Origin: Blautia massiliensis (ex Durand et al. 2017)
GTDB taxonomy: Bacteria; Bacillota; Clostridia; Lachnospirales; Lachnospiraceae
Direction: 5' to 3'
Assembly (NCBI RefSeq): GCF_001487165.1
Contig: NZ_LN913006.1
Coordinates: 2,569,804-2,633,803 of the forward strand
Length of the DNA: 64,000 bases
The translations under genes and the position numbers were made by a program. The notes below the pieces were generated by a model. That model was given only the letters and a program-made list of their open reading frames with translations. It made no database searches and had not been told where the DNA came from. Shown here one piece after another: positions 25,906 to 33,289 of the stretch. The stretch's first letter is position 1. Every line of letters starts with the position of its first letter.

Positions 25906-27540
25906 TTATTCTGTTGGTTTCTCAACCGGCATCGGGTTCATCATTTTAATGACAAAAAGTACGATCAGCATCAGCACGATTCCCACCGGAAGAGCGATCC
26001 ATGCTGTTTTTACAAAGCCTGCAACAATATAAGTTACAAAAGATACTGCCGCAGCCAGGAGCGCATACGGAAGCTGTGTGGAAACGTGAGTCACATGATC
26101 ACACTGTGCTCCTGCGGAAGCCATGATCGTTGTATCGGAGATCGGTGAGCAGTGGTCTCCGCAAACTGCACCTGCCATGCAGGCGGACATGGAAATGATC
26201 ATCATCTCAGGACTGGATTTCTCAAATACCGCAACAACGATCGGGATCAGGATACCAAAGGTTCCCCAGGAAGTACCTGTAGCAAATGCAAGTCCACATC
26301 CAACCAGGAAAATAATGGCCGGAAGGATAACTTCAATACCACCGGCAACAGAACGCATTGCTTCTTCTACGAATACCGCTGCACCAAGTGAGTCTGTCAT
26401 AGCCTTCAGTGTCCATGCAAAGGTCAGGATCATGATCGCCGGTACCATAGCCTTGAAGCCTTCCGGGATGCATCCCATACAGTCTCTGAAATTGACCACA
26501 CGGCGGATCATATAGAAAATAATGGCAAACACCAGACCAAAAGCACTTCCCATTGCAAGGCCTGTAGAGGCATCACTCTGTGAAAATGCGGTAACAAAAT
26601 CTGTTCCGCTGAAAAATCCTCCTGTGTAGATCATACTGATGACACAGCAGATAACAAGCACAACGATCGGAATCACAAGATCGATCACCTTTCCTCTCGG
26701 ATTCGGTGTCTCATCATCCGTTGCATTCTCATACGGTCTTGCAGATGTTGTATAAAGATCTCCGTTCAGAGCATTGATCTCATGTGTTCTCATGGCACCA
26801 AACTCGGTTTTCATCAGTACCATGCCAACCATCATTACAATCGTAAGGATCGCGTAAAAGTTATACGGGATGGTTCTTACAAAAATCGCAAGTCCATCCT
26901 GTCCCTTTACGAATCCGCTGACTGCTGCTGCCCAGGATGAGATCGGTGCGATGATACATACCGGAGCAGCTGTTGCATCGATCAGGTATGCAAATTTCGC
27001 TCTGGATACGTGATGTCTGTCAGTTACCGGACGCATAACGCTTCCTACTGTCAGGCAGTTAAAATAATCGTCAATGAAGATCAGGATTCCAAGGATGATC
27101 GCTGCAAGCTCTGCACCCACACGTGTGTGGATCTTTTTGCTGGCCCATCGTCCGAATGCGGCGGAGCCGCCGGCCTTGTTCATCATACATACCACAGATC
27201 CCAGGATTACCAGGAAGATCAGGATACCTACGTTATAGCTGTCAGAAAGAACCTTGATGATTCCTCCCTCAAAAATCTGTGTTACCGTTCCTTCAAATTT
27301 AAATCCGGAATAGATCAGTGCTCCTACTACAATTCCCACAAACAGAGAACTGTATACTTCTTTTGTGATCAGTGCAAGGACGATCGCAACAAGAGGTGGA
27401 AGCAGTGCCCAGATCGTTGCATACAGAGCAGGCTGGTAAGTCTCCTCCGCATCCGCAGCCAGCACAGTCAGGGGACTTGCCAGTGCGCCCATGAATACCA
27501 TTGCCATAACAGACAATGCTGTTCCTGCTTTTTTACTCAT
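25906..27540 (-). CDS. NhaC-family antiporter, probably a lysine transporter
   Basis: The 544-residue protein has a signal-like first segment and about a dozen membrane segments. The NhaC family region is clear (IFIDDYFNCLTVGSVMRPVT; CGDHCSPISDTTIMASAGAQ; FATGTSWGTFGILIPI). Annotated members exchange Na+ and H+, but those behind lysine riboswitches are thought to move lysine. Here a lysine riboswitch and its terminator occupy the leader, so lysine uptake (or exchange) is the better reading. GGGAGGAG precedes the ATG. The gene is monocistronic. Confidence 0.9.
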   Translation of the reverse strand: MSKKAGTALSVMAMVFMGALASPLTVLAADAEETYQPALYATIWALLPPLVAIVLALITKEVYSSLFVGIVVGALIYSGFKFEGTVTQIFEGGIIKVLSDSYNVGILIFLVILGSVVCMMNKAGGSAAFGRWASKKIHTRVGAELAAIILGILIFIDDYFNCLTVGSVMRPVTDRHHVSRAKFAYLIDATAAPVCIIAPISSWAAAVSGFVKGQDGLAIFVRTIPYNFYAILTIVMMVGMVLMKTEFGAMRTHEINALNGDLYTTSARPYENATDDETPNPRGKVIDLVIPIVVLVICCVISMIYTGGFFSGTDFVTAFSQSDASTGLAMGSAFGLVFAIIFYMIRRVVNFRDCMGCIPEGFKAMVPAIMILTFAWTLKAMTDSLGAAVFVEEAMRSVAGGIEVILPAIIFLVGCGLAFATGTSWGTFGILIPIVVAVFEKSSPEMMIISMSACMAGAVCGDHCSPISDTTIMASAGAQCDHVTHVSTQLPYALLAAAVSFVTYIVAGFVKTAWIALPVGIVLMLIVLFVIKMMNPMPVEKPTE

Positions 27541-27563
27541 TTTTCTCCTCCCTTTTCGGGGAC

Positions 27564-27602
27564 AAAAAAACGGAGGCTGTCTCTTCTTAAGAACACCTCC
27601 GG
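27564..27602 (-). terminator. Riboswitch-controlled terminator in the nhaC leader
   Basis: On the minus strand CGGAGG-TGT-TCT pairs with AGA-G-ACA-G-CCTCCG, followed by seven T. It lies between the lysine aptamer and the ribosome site of the transporter gene, where a ligand-controlled terminator is expected. Confidence 0.8.
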
Positions 27603-27678
27603 TTAAATAATCCTTATTTAACTAATAGCCCGTCAGAAAATCTCCATTCAGCATATTAAATGCAGATCTCCCGAAGTG

Positions 27679-27848
27679 CTACCGATAGCGCTCCACATCC
27701 GTGACAGTACAACGCATATTCTGCGTTATCCCAGCACCCTGTCATCTGGCCTTCCAGAGCACTTCGGCAAATTTTCCTTTCTTTATGAACAGCCTGCCAG
27801 GGCCTTGCATCCATAAATACTGATAAAATCCGCGCCTCTATCTTCTTA
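27679..27848 (-). ncRNA. Lysine riboswitch (L box)
   Basis: The minus strand shows the conserved elements in order: AAGATAGAGGCGCGGA at the 5' side of P1, AAAGGAAAATTTGCCGAAG, then GTGCTGGGATAACGC, GCGTTGTACTGTCACG and TGTGGAGCGCTATC, which closes P1 with the 5' side. Length (~170 bases) and spacing fit the L box. Binding of lysine should favour the terminator downstream and turn the transporter off. A 76-codon ORF across it is not a gene. Confidence 0.9.
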
Positions 27849-27900
27849 TCCGTGACCGTTTGCCCTCCGCAGGACTTCCCGGCCATCTTTTTTTCTTTAT

Positions 27901-27929
27901 ACTGTAGCAGTTTCCGACATAAATATCAA
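27901..27929 (-). promoter_or_regulatory. Putative promoter of the riboswitch-nhaC transcript
   Basis: On the minus strand TTGATA (27929-27924) is followed after 17 bases by TACAGT (27906-27901). The transcript would start about 45 bases before the aptamer. Confidence 0.5.
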
Positions 27930-27967
27930 GTAGTTTACACAGATTCCTGCCATTCAGACCAATATTG

Positions 27968-28003
27968 TTACTTTTCACTCCGTTTTCAGTAACACGCTTC
28001 GCA
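27968..28003. repeat. Copy 1 of a short dispersed repeat
   Basis: This 36-base stretch matches 50933-50968 at 30 of 36 positions (shared blocks CACTCCGTT and ACGCTTC). It lies outside genes, upstream of the riboswitch promoter, with small inverted ends GTTACT/AGTAAC. Confidence 0.5.
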
Positions 28004-28041
28004 GAATATTACCAGCGAACTGTAATCCAATATTGCCTTAT

Positions 28042-28284
28042 TTACTGCTCATTCAGCAGCCACTTCACATCCACTCCCAGCACCTTTGCAAACACCCGCA
28101 GTTCATAATCTGCCACAAAACGTTCTCCTCCTTCGATCCGGCTGATACTGTCACGCTCCAGCATCACTCCTTCTACTTGCATTTTTGCTGCCAGCGCAGA
28201 TTGCGACATCCGTTTCATATTCCTCATCTGGCGTATTTTTTCTCCGGAAACGTTCTTTTTTCCCTGATAAGTGTATATTTTCAT
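28042..28284 (-). CDS. Xre-family transcriptional regulator (80 aa)
   Basis: One Cro/CI-type helix-turn-helix: GEKIRQMRNMKRMSQSALAA, then RDSISRIEGGERFVADYELR and a KVLGVDVKWLLNE tail. The stretch before it (MKIYTYQGKKNV) is basic. The start at 28284 has AGGTGG just upstream; the frame extends 24 codons further without a better site. It is a single gene between the riboswitch leader and the araD terminator. The target is unknown. Confidence 0.8.
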   Translation of the reverse strand: MKIYTYQGKKNVSGEKIRQMRNMKRMSQSALAAKMQVEGVMLERDSISRIEGGERFVADYELRVFAKVLGVDVKWLLNEQ

Positions 28285-28401
28285 CCTGCCACCTATTTTA
28301 ATAAATGTGTTAATGTTCTGCATTTTTCTTGACATTAGCATATATTTCGGCGGCACCTGTGTTAAAGGTCAGCAAATCTGACATTTTCTGCATTTTTCGA
28401 C

Positions 28402-28434
28402 AAAAAATGCCGCGGTACTGTTCCGCGGCATTTC
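28402..28434 (-). terminator. Terminator of araD
   Basis: AAATGCCGCGG and CCGCGGCATTT form an 11-bp perfect stem with a 7-base loop. The minus strand continues with TTTTTTG. It lies 55 bases after the araD stop. Confidence 0.88.
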
Positions 28435-28488
28435 CACTCAGGCGGATATTGACGATCCACCATCGGGTCAAACTGTTTTTTCTTCTGA

Positions 28489-29190
28489 TCAGTCTTCCTG
28501 TCCTACCTGACCATAATATGCATTTGCACCATGTTTTCTGTAGTAATGCTTATCCTGAAGCTCCTGCGGTGCCGGTTTTACATCCGGATTGATCAGCTCG
28601 CAGCGAGATGCCATCTTGGCAACCTCCTCAAGAACAACTGCGTTATGAACTGCCTCATGAGCATCCTTACCCCAGGTAAAAGGTCCGTGGTTCTTGCACA
28701 GCACAGCCGGTACTGCTTCATAATCTTTGTTTTTGAAATAATCAGCAATAAGAACTCCCGTGTTCTTCTCATATGCCTCTTCGATCTCTCTTTTGGTCAG
28801 ATTACGCACACATGGTACTTCTCCGTAAATGTAATCTGCATGTGTGGTTCCATAACACGGGATCGATCTGCCTGCCTGCGCCCAGCTTGTTGCCCAGGAT
28901 GAGTGGGTATGTACGATGCCGCCGATATTCGAAAACGCTCTGTAAAGAACTGCATGTGTCGGTGTATCAGAGGATGGATTGTATCTTCCTTCTACTTTAT
29001 TTCCATCAAGATCTACCACTACCATGTCTTCCGGTGTCAGCTTGTCATAATCCACACCACTTGGCTTAATCACAAAAAGTCCCTGCTCCCTGTCGATCCC
29101 GCTGACATTTCCCCATGTAAAGGTAACAAGACCATATTTGGGCAGATCCATATTTGCTCTGTAAACTTCTTCTTTTAATTTTTCAAGCAT
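28489..29190 (-). CDS. araD: L-ribulose-5-phosphate 4-epimerase
   Basis: The 233-residue class II aldolase-fold enzyme converts L-ribulose 5-phosphate to D-xylulose 5-phosphate. Motifs: [34 protein letters not shown], the zinc-binding [14 protein letters not shown] and [15 protein letters not shown]. The group also includes UlaF and SgbE, so the sugar could be arabinose, ascorbate or xylulose derived. No kinase or isomerase gene is next to it, so it is an isolated pentose gene. AAGGAGGG precedes the ATG. Confidence 0.92.
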   Translation of the reverse strand: MLEKLKEEVYRANMDLPKYGLVTFTWGNVSGIDREQGLFVIKPSGVDYDKLTPEDMVVVDLDGNKVEGRYNPSSDTPTHAVLYRAFSNIGGIVHTHSSWATSWAQAGRSIPCYGTTHADYIYGEVPCVRNLTKREIEEAYEKNTGVLIADYFKNKDYEAVPAVLCKNHGPFTWGKDAHEAVHNAVVLEEVAKMASRCELINPDVKPAPQELQDKHYYRKHGANAYYGQVGQED

Positions 29191-29254
29191 AGCGCGCCCT
29201 CCTTTTACGGTATAGTTGTTTCAAAAACGATGTACTAATCTCTACCGCCTGTAT

Positions 29255-29962
29255 TTATTTTGTAAACTCAACTACTGCGTAAGGTTCTTTATCCTCCGCG
29301 TTGAGAACTACAGCTTCTTTATTTTCTGTCATATATACTTCCGGAATGATAACATTATCCAGTACTGCCTGACGTTTATATTCAACACGAAGCTGACCAA
29401 CTTTAAAATCCTCAGGCAGATGATCCGCTGCCATCCGGATATACTGACAGTTGTTCACATGATGATTGGTGTCCAGATGATGCTTCTGTACGGAAAAAGC
29501 ATTCTGCACTTCCCGTTCCTTCGGAAGCGCAATCTTTCTTGGTGCATAATCCATCTCTATTTTTTCGCCCAGATCATAGGGATCTGTATCTGCCGGTGTC
29601 AGCTTTTCCGGAAGACCGGTTTCTGTATTGATAAAGGACCAGTAGGAATTGGCCCATGCCAGCTTCTCACCATCCATTGTCTCAAGAATAAAATTACGCA
29701 TTCCGATAAATCCACGGAATCCATAAGGAATTGTTGTTACTTTTATATTTTCACCAAGCTTCGGATACCGCTTCACGATCACCTGCCATGCAGAAAGTAC
29801 CCAGGCTCTTTTCTGTTCCTTTAATACTTCCATACCGACTCCTGTCTGCTCGGATTCAAAGGTACAGCAATCCTGAAAATAATCCAGAATTCCCGGCAAC
29901 GTCAGACATCCATCTTCTCCGATCTCACTGAATCTTACTCGACTCTCAAAACTGTAACTCAT
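29255..29962 (-). CDS. Acyl-[acyl-carrier-protein] thioesterase (FatA-like)
   Basis: The 235 residues form a double hotdog fold: SRVRFSEIGEDGCLTLPGIL in the first half and HHLDTNHHVNNCQYIRMA in the second, with the Asn and His of the catalytic site in NxHVNN. It frees fatty acids from acyl-ACP. Plant FatA-like enzymes are common in Lachnospiraceae. CAGGAGG precedes the ATG. It stands between araD and tRNA-Gln, with its own likely transcript. Confidence 0.9.
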   Translation of the reverse strand: MSYSFESRVRFSEIGEDGCLTLPGILDYFQDCCTFESEQTGVGMEVLKEQKRAWVLSAWQVIVKRYPKLGENIKVTTIPYGFRGFIGMRNFILETMDGEKLAWANSYWSFINTETGLPEKLTPADTDPYDLGEKIEMDYAPRKIALPKEREVQNAFSVQKHHLDTNHHVNNCQYIRMAADHLPEDFKVGQLRVEYKRQAVLDNVIIPEVYMTENKEAVVLNAEDKEPYAVVEFTK

Positions 29963-30073
29963 TCATGCCTCCTGTCATACTGTCTATACTTTATTGTAAC
30001 ACTTGGCAGGAAGAAACGCACTTGTTTTTTTTGGGGCGCAGCGGATTGCGAATATCTTCTTATTTTTGAGTAC

Positions 30074-30102
30074 AAAAAAAGTACCTCGCAACTGAGGTAC
30101 TT
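30074..30102 (-). terminator. Terminator after tRNA-Gln
   Basis: AAGTACCTC and GAGGTACTT form a 9-bp stem with a 6-base loop; the minus strand continues with a T run. It lies directly after the tRNA gene. Confidence 0.85.
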
Positions 30103-30108
30103 AAGAAG

Positions 30109-30180
30109 CAGGGCTACAAGGATTCGAACCTTGAACTGACGGAGTCAGAGTCCGTTGCCTTACCGTTTGGCGATAGCCCT
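30109..30180 (-). tRNA. tRNA-Gln (CTG)
   Basis: The minus strand folds into a cloverleaf: acceptor AGGGCTA/TAGCCCT, D arm with CGCCAAACGGTAAGGC (typical of tRNA-Gln), anticodon stem ACGGA/TCCGT with loop CTCTGAC, and T arm with GTTCGAATC. The anticodon CTG reads the codon CAG. Discriminator is G; CCA is not encoded. Confidence 0.92.
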
Positions 30181-30346
30181 ATGTGTTTTGTTTTTCGCTT
30201 GCCTTATCGCTTGCGACGGATGTTATTATATAACAGCTTTTTTGAAATTGCAACCCCTTTTTTTAATTTTTTTTATTTTTTTTCAAAATTTCTTAAACTG
30301 CTGTTAAAACTCCTTATTATATGCGGGTTTACGCAGTAAAAAAAAT

Positions 30347-30437
30347 TTTACAATCCACTCCTTTGTGTTATAATAAGCCGTATAATAAAAAGAGCGGAAA
30401 CAACCGTGTATTTCCCTCCGGTCACAATATCCGGAGG
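30347..30437 (+). promoter_or_regulatory. Promoter and leader hairpin of the nicotinate phosphoribosyltransferase gene
   Basis: TTTACA (30347-30352) and TATAAT (30369-30374) are 16 bases apart. The leader then forms a hairpin CCTCCGG (30415-30421) with CCGGAGG (30431-30437), seven bases before the ribosome site AAAGGAG. The upstream 160 bases are very rich in A and T. Confidence 0.7.
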
Positions 30438-30455
30438 CATCCAAAGGAGAACGCT

Positions 30456-31916
30456 ATGCGAGCAAATAACCTTACTCTGCTCACGGACCTCTATGAGCTT
30501 ACCATGATGCAGGGATATTTCAAAAACCCTACCAACCAGACTGTTGTCTTTGACATGTTCTACCGCAACAATCCGTGCGATGGCGGTTTTGCCATCTGTG
30601 CAGGACTGGAGCAGATGATCGAATACATCGAAAATCTCCGTTTCTCAGAAGAAGACATTACCTATCTGAGAAGTCTTGGCATCTTTGAGGATGATTTCCT
30701 TGAGTATTTGAGCAACTTCAGATTCACCGGTGATATCTACGCAATTCCGGAGGGAACCGTGATCTTCCCGAGAGAGCCGATGGTCAAGGTTATCGCACCG
30801 ATCATGGAAGCTCAGCTTGTAGAGACGGCCATCCTGAACATTATGAACCATCAGAGTCTTATTGCCACTAAGGCAGCACGTGTATGCCACGCAGCCAAGG
30901 GCGATCCCATCATGGAATTCGGTCTTCGCCGTGCCCAGGGTCCGGACGCCGGAATCTTCGGTGCCAGAGCTGCAGTGATCGGCGGATGTGCCGGTACTTC
31001 CAACGTACTGACCGGCCAGATGTTTAACGTTCCGGTTCTCGGAACACATGCTCATTCCTGGATCATGAGTTTCCCGGATGAGTACACAGCCTTTAAGACC
31101 TATGCGAGACTTTACCCGAATTCCTGTACTCTTCTGGTTGACACCTACGATGTCCTGAAATCCGGTGTTCCCAATGCGATCCGTGTATTTGAGGAGATGC
31201 GTGAGGAAGGTATCCAGCTGAAGAATTATGGAATCCGTATCGACAGCGGTGATCTTGCATATCTTTCCAAAAAAGCTTACAAGATGCTGGCTGCTGCCGG
31301 TTTCGATGATGCTACCATTTCCGCATCCAGCGATCTTGATGAATATCTTATCGAAAGCCTGAAGGCCCAGGATGCCAAGATCAATTCCTGGGGCGTCGGA
31401 ACCAAGCTGATCACAGCCGATAACAATCCGGCATTCGGCGGCGTATACAAACTTGCCGCTGTAAAGGACGCTGACAGCGATGCCTTCCAGCCGAAGATCA
31501 AGCTTTCCGAAAACACAGAAAAGGTTACCAACCCGGGCAACAAGACTGTATACCGTATCTACAGCAAGAAGACCGGCAAGATCAAGGCCGATCTGATCTG
31601 CCTTGCAGATGAGAAATTCGATCCGGAAGAAACTATGGTGATCTTTGACCCGGTTGACACCTGGAAAAAGACCAAGGTTCTTGGCGGAACCTACGAACTC
31701 CGTGAGCTCCTTGTTCCGGTAATTAAAGATGGTAAGAGCGTTTACAAGTCTCCATCTGTCATGGAACTCCGCGACTACTGCAAACAGGAGCAGAACACAC
31801 TGTGGGATGAATCCAGACGTTTCGTTAATCCGCAGAAGGTTTATGTAGATCTCTCCCAGTCACTCTATGACATGAAGAAGGCTCTCCTGGAAGAAATGAG
31901 TGAAAAAGAGCTCTGA
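30456..31916 (+). CDS. pncB: Nicotinate phosphoribosyltransferase
   Basis: The 486-residue enzyme turns nicotinate and PRPP into nicotinate mononucleotide in NAD salvage. Motifs: LTDLYELTMMQGYF, the PRPP-region FGLRRAQGPDAGIFGARAAV, the phosphorylated histidine context GTHAHSWIMSFPDE and RIDSGDLAYLSKKA with WGVGTKLIT. The start at 30456 has AAAGGAGA seven bases upstream; the frame is open for 45 more codons, without support. Codon use is GC-richer than the island genes. It is one of few plus-strand genes here and ends in a strong hairpin. Confidence 0.96.
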   Translation: MRANNLTLLTDLYELTMMQGYFKNPTNQTVVFDMFYRNNPCDGGFAICAGLEQMIEYIENLRFSEEDITYLRSLGIFEDDFLEYLSNFRFTGDIYAIPEGTVIFPREPMVKVIAPIMEAQLVETAILNIMNHQSLIATKAARVCHAAKGDPIMEFGLRRAQGPDAGIFGARAAVIGGCAGTSNVLTGQMFNVPVLGTHAHSWIMSFPDEYTAFKTYARLYPNSCTLLVDTYDVLKSGVPNAIRVFEEMREEGIQLKNYGIRIDSGDLAYLSKKAYKMLAAAGFDDATISASSDLDEYLIESLKAQDAKINSWGVGTKLITADNNPAFGGVYKLAAVKDADSDAFQPKIKLSENTEKVTNPGNKTVYRIYSKKTGKIKADLICLADEKFDPEETMVIFDPVDTWKKTKVLGGTYELRELLVPVIKDGKSVYKSPSVMELRDYCKQEQNTLWDESRRFVNPQKVYVDLSQSLYDMKKALLEEMSEKEL

Positions 31917-31940
31917 TAAACAGAAATAAGCATTCATAAA

Positions 31941-31987
31941 CCCTCCTTTCTTATCATAAGCTTATGGATAAGGAAAGGAGGGTTTTT
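31941..31987 (+). terminator. Terminator of pncB that contains the next gene's ribosome site
   Basis: CCCTCCTTTC-TTATC (31941-31955) pairs with GATAA-g-GAAAGGAGGG (31967-31982), 15 bp with one bulge, and the loop ATAAGCTTAT is itself palindromic; TTTTT follows. AAGGAGGG in the 3' arm is the only Shine-Dalgarno site for the TTG start at 31989. Confidence 0.85.
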
Positions 31988-31988
31988 A

Positions 31989-32552
31989 TTGCACAGAGAA
32001 TTTTATACCCGGCTGATCAGCAGGGAGCATCCTCTGCCGGAAGCCTTTGTGCCGGAACATCTTATCGATATCGGACTTCCATTTGAAGCAGCACCGGGAG
32101 ATCCGAAGCGGCTTCTGGAGTATCAGGCTGCAAAAGCCGCTTCCCAGCTTTTCCATGCCTGTCACAGATGCGGTCTGAACCTGTGGGCAGTTTCCGGATA
32201 TCGTTCCTACCAGCGACAGAAGGAGCTTTTTACAGGAAGTCCTTTCGTTGCAGAGCCAGGAACAAGTGAGCACCAGAGCGGACTTGCTCTGGATGTATCC
32301 TGCCCTTCCATCCATATGGAGCTCTCCGAAAGGTTTTCCGCAACAGGAGAAGGCCGCTGGCTGAAAAAGAACGCTCCGCTCTATGGTTTTATCCTCCGGT
32401 ACCCAAAAAACAAAGAGGAGATCACCGGCATCCCTTACGAGCCATGGCACATCCGCTATGTGACCAAACCTCTGGCTTCCTGGCTCACTATCACAAATCT
32501 GACTCTGGAAGAATACCACTGCTTTCCTTCCCGGTGTCCGCACCCTCCCTGA
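31989..32552 (+). CDS. D-alanyl-D-alanine carboxypeptidase, M15/VanY family
   Basis: The 187 residues have the VanY pattern: WAVSGYRSYQRQKELF, then the zinc ligands in GTSEHQSGLALDVS (His and Asp) and the third ligand in EPWHIRYV, with the catalytic Glu before it. The enzyme trims the last D-Ala of peptidoglycan stems. There is no signal peptide or membrane segment in the frame, which is unusual; the frame is not open far enough upstream to add one, since it enters the terminator hairpin. The start is TTG with the SD inside the hairpin, so translation may be low or conditional. Confidence 0.85.
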   Translation: MHREFYTRLISREHPLPEAFVPEHLIDIGLPFEAAPGDPKRLLEYQAAKAASQLFHACHRCGLNLWAVSGYRSYQRQKELFTGSPFVAEPGTSEHQSGLALDVSCPSIHMELSERFSATGEGRWLKKNAPLYGFILRYPKNKEEITGIPYEPWHIRYVTKPLASWLTITNLTLEEYHCFPSRCPHPP

Positions 32553-32627
32553 TCTGCTGCTCCTGGCATCTGCATCTGATGTTTATATCTTGATCTGCAC
32601 ACATTTTTCTGTACATCTGATGCACTT

Positions 32628-33176
32628 TTACTGCTCCATCTGTCTGCCAAGAAAACCGGCTGCTGTGCGGACAAGGGCACGTTCTGTGTCTCCCAGTGCT
32701 GTTTTTTCACTTTTAGTCAGAAGAATCACTGCTCCAATGGCGTCACTCGCACACAGGATCGGCTGTATCATTTTCTGGCAAAATGAATCCATAGCGTCGG
32801 AAATGACTGATATATTTTCCCTGCTGTCCTGACTGACCATTCTGCCTTTCCTGCCGGCAATGACTGCATCCAGATCAGAACTGATCTCTTTTCCTTCCAG
32901 TTCCCGGCTTCCGCTGCCGCATGCCGCCACGACCTGATCACGATCTGTAATACAGGCAGTCAGTCCGGTGGTCTGTACCAGCGCTTCTGCATATTCCGCA
33001 GCAAACGTATTCAGCTCTCCAATGGGCGAATATTTTTTCAGGATGATCTGTCCTTCCCTGTCTGTAAAAATCTCCAGTGGCGTTCCTTCCTTGATCCGCA
33101 GTGTCTTTCGTATCTCTTTTGGAATCACAACCCTGCCCAGATCATCGATCCTGCGAACAATTCCCGTTGCTTTCAT
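32628..33176 (-). CDS. spoVT: Stage V sporulation protein T (SpoVT)
   Basis: The 182 residues start with an AbrB-type swapped-hairpin DNA-binding domain (KATGIVRRIDDLGRVVIPKE, then IRKTLRIKEGTPLEIF) and continue with a GAF-like domain (~55-178; ITDRDQVVAACG, IGAVILL). SpoVT controls late forespore genes under sigma G. The start at 33176 has AGGAGG upstream; a TTG 14 codons earlier lacks one. It is a marker of endospore formation. It is read alone. Confidence 0.93.
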   Translation of the reverse strand: MKATGIVRRIDDLGRVVIPKEIRKTLRIKEGTPLEIFTDREGQIILKKYSPIGELNTFAAEYAEALVQTTGLTACITDRDQVVAACGSGSRELEGKEISSDLDAVIAGRKGRMVSQDSRENISVISDAMDSFCQKMIQPILCASDAIGAVILLTKSEKTALGDTERALVRTAAGFLGRQMEQ

Positions 33177-33289
33177 CTTCCTGAATTCCTCCTGTATTTT
33201 CTGTTCATTGTACGTCAATGTTATGTTAACTATTTGTTTTTCATATGGTTATTATGCGAAAAACTGGGAGAAATATGCATAAAAATCTC

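Noticed and set aside
27656..27886. 76-codon ORF upstream of the NhaC gene
   Set aside because: It covers the lysine riboswitch; the conserved sequence is explained by the RNA structure.
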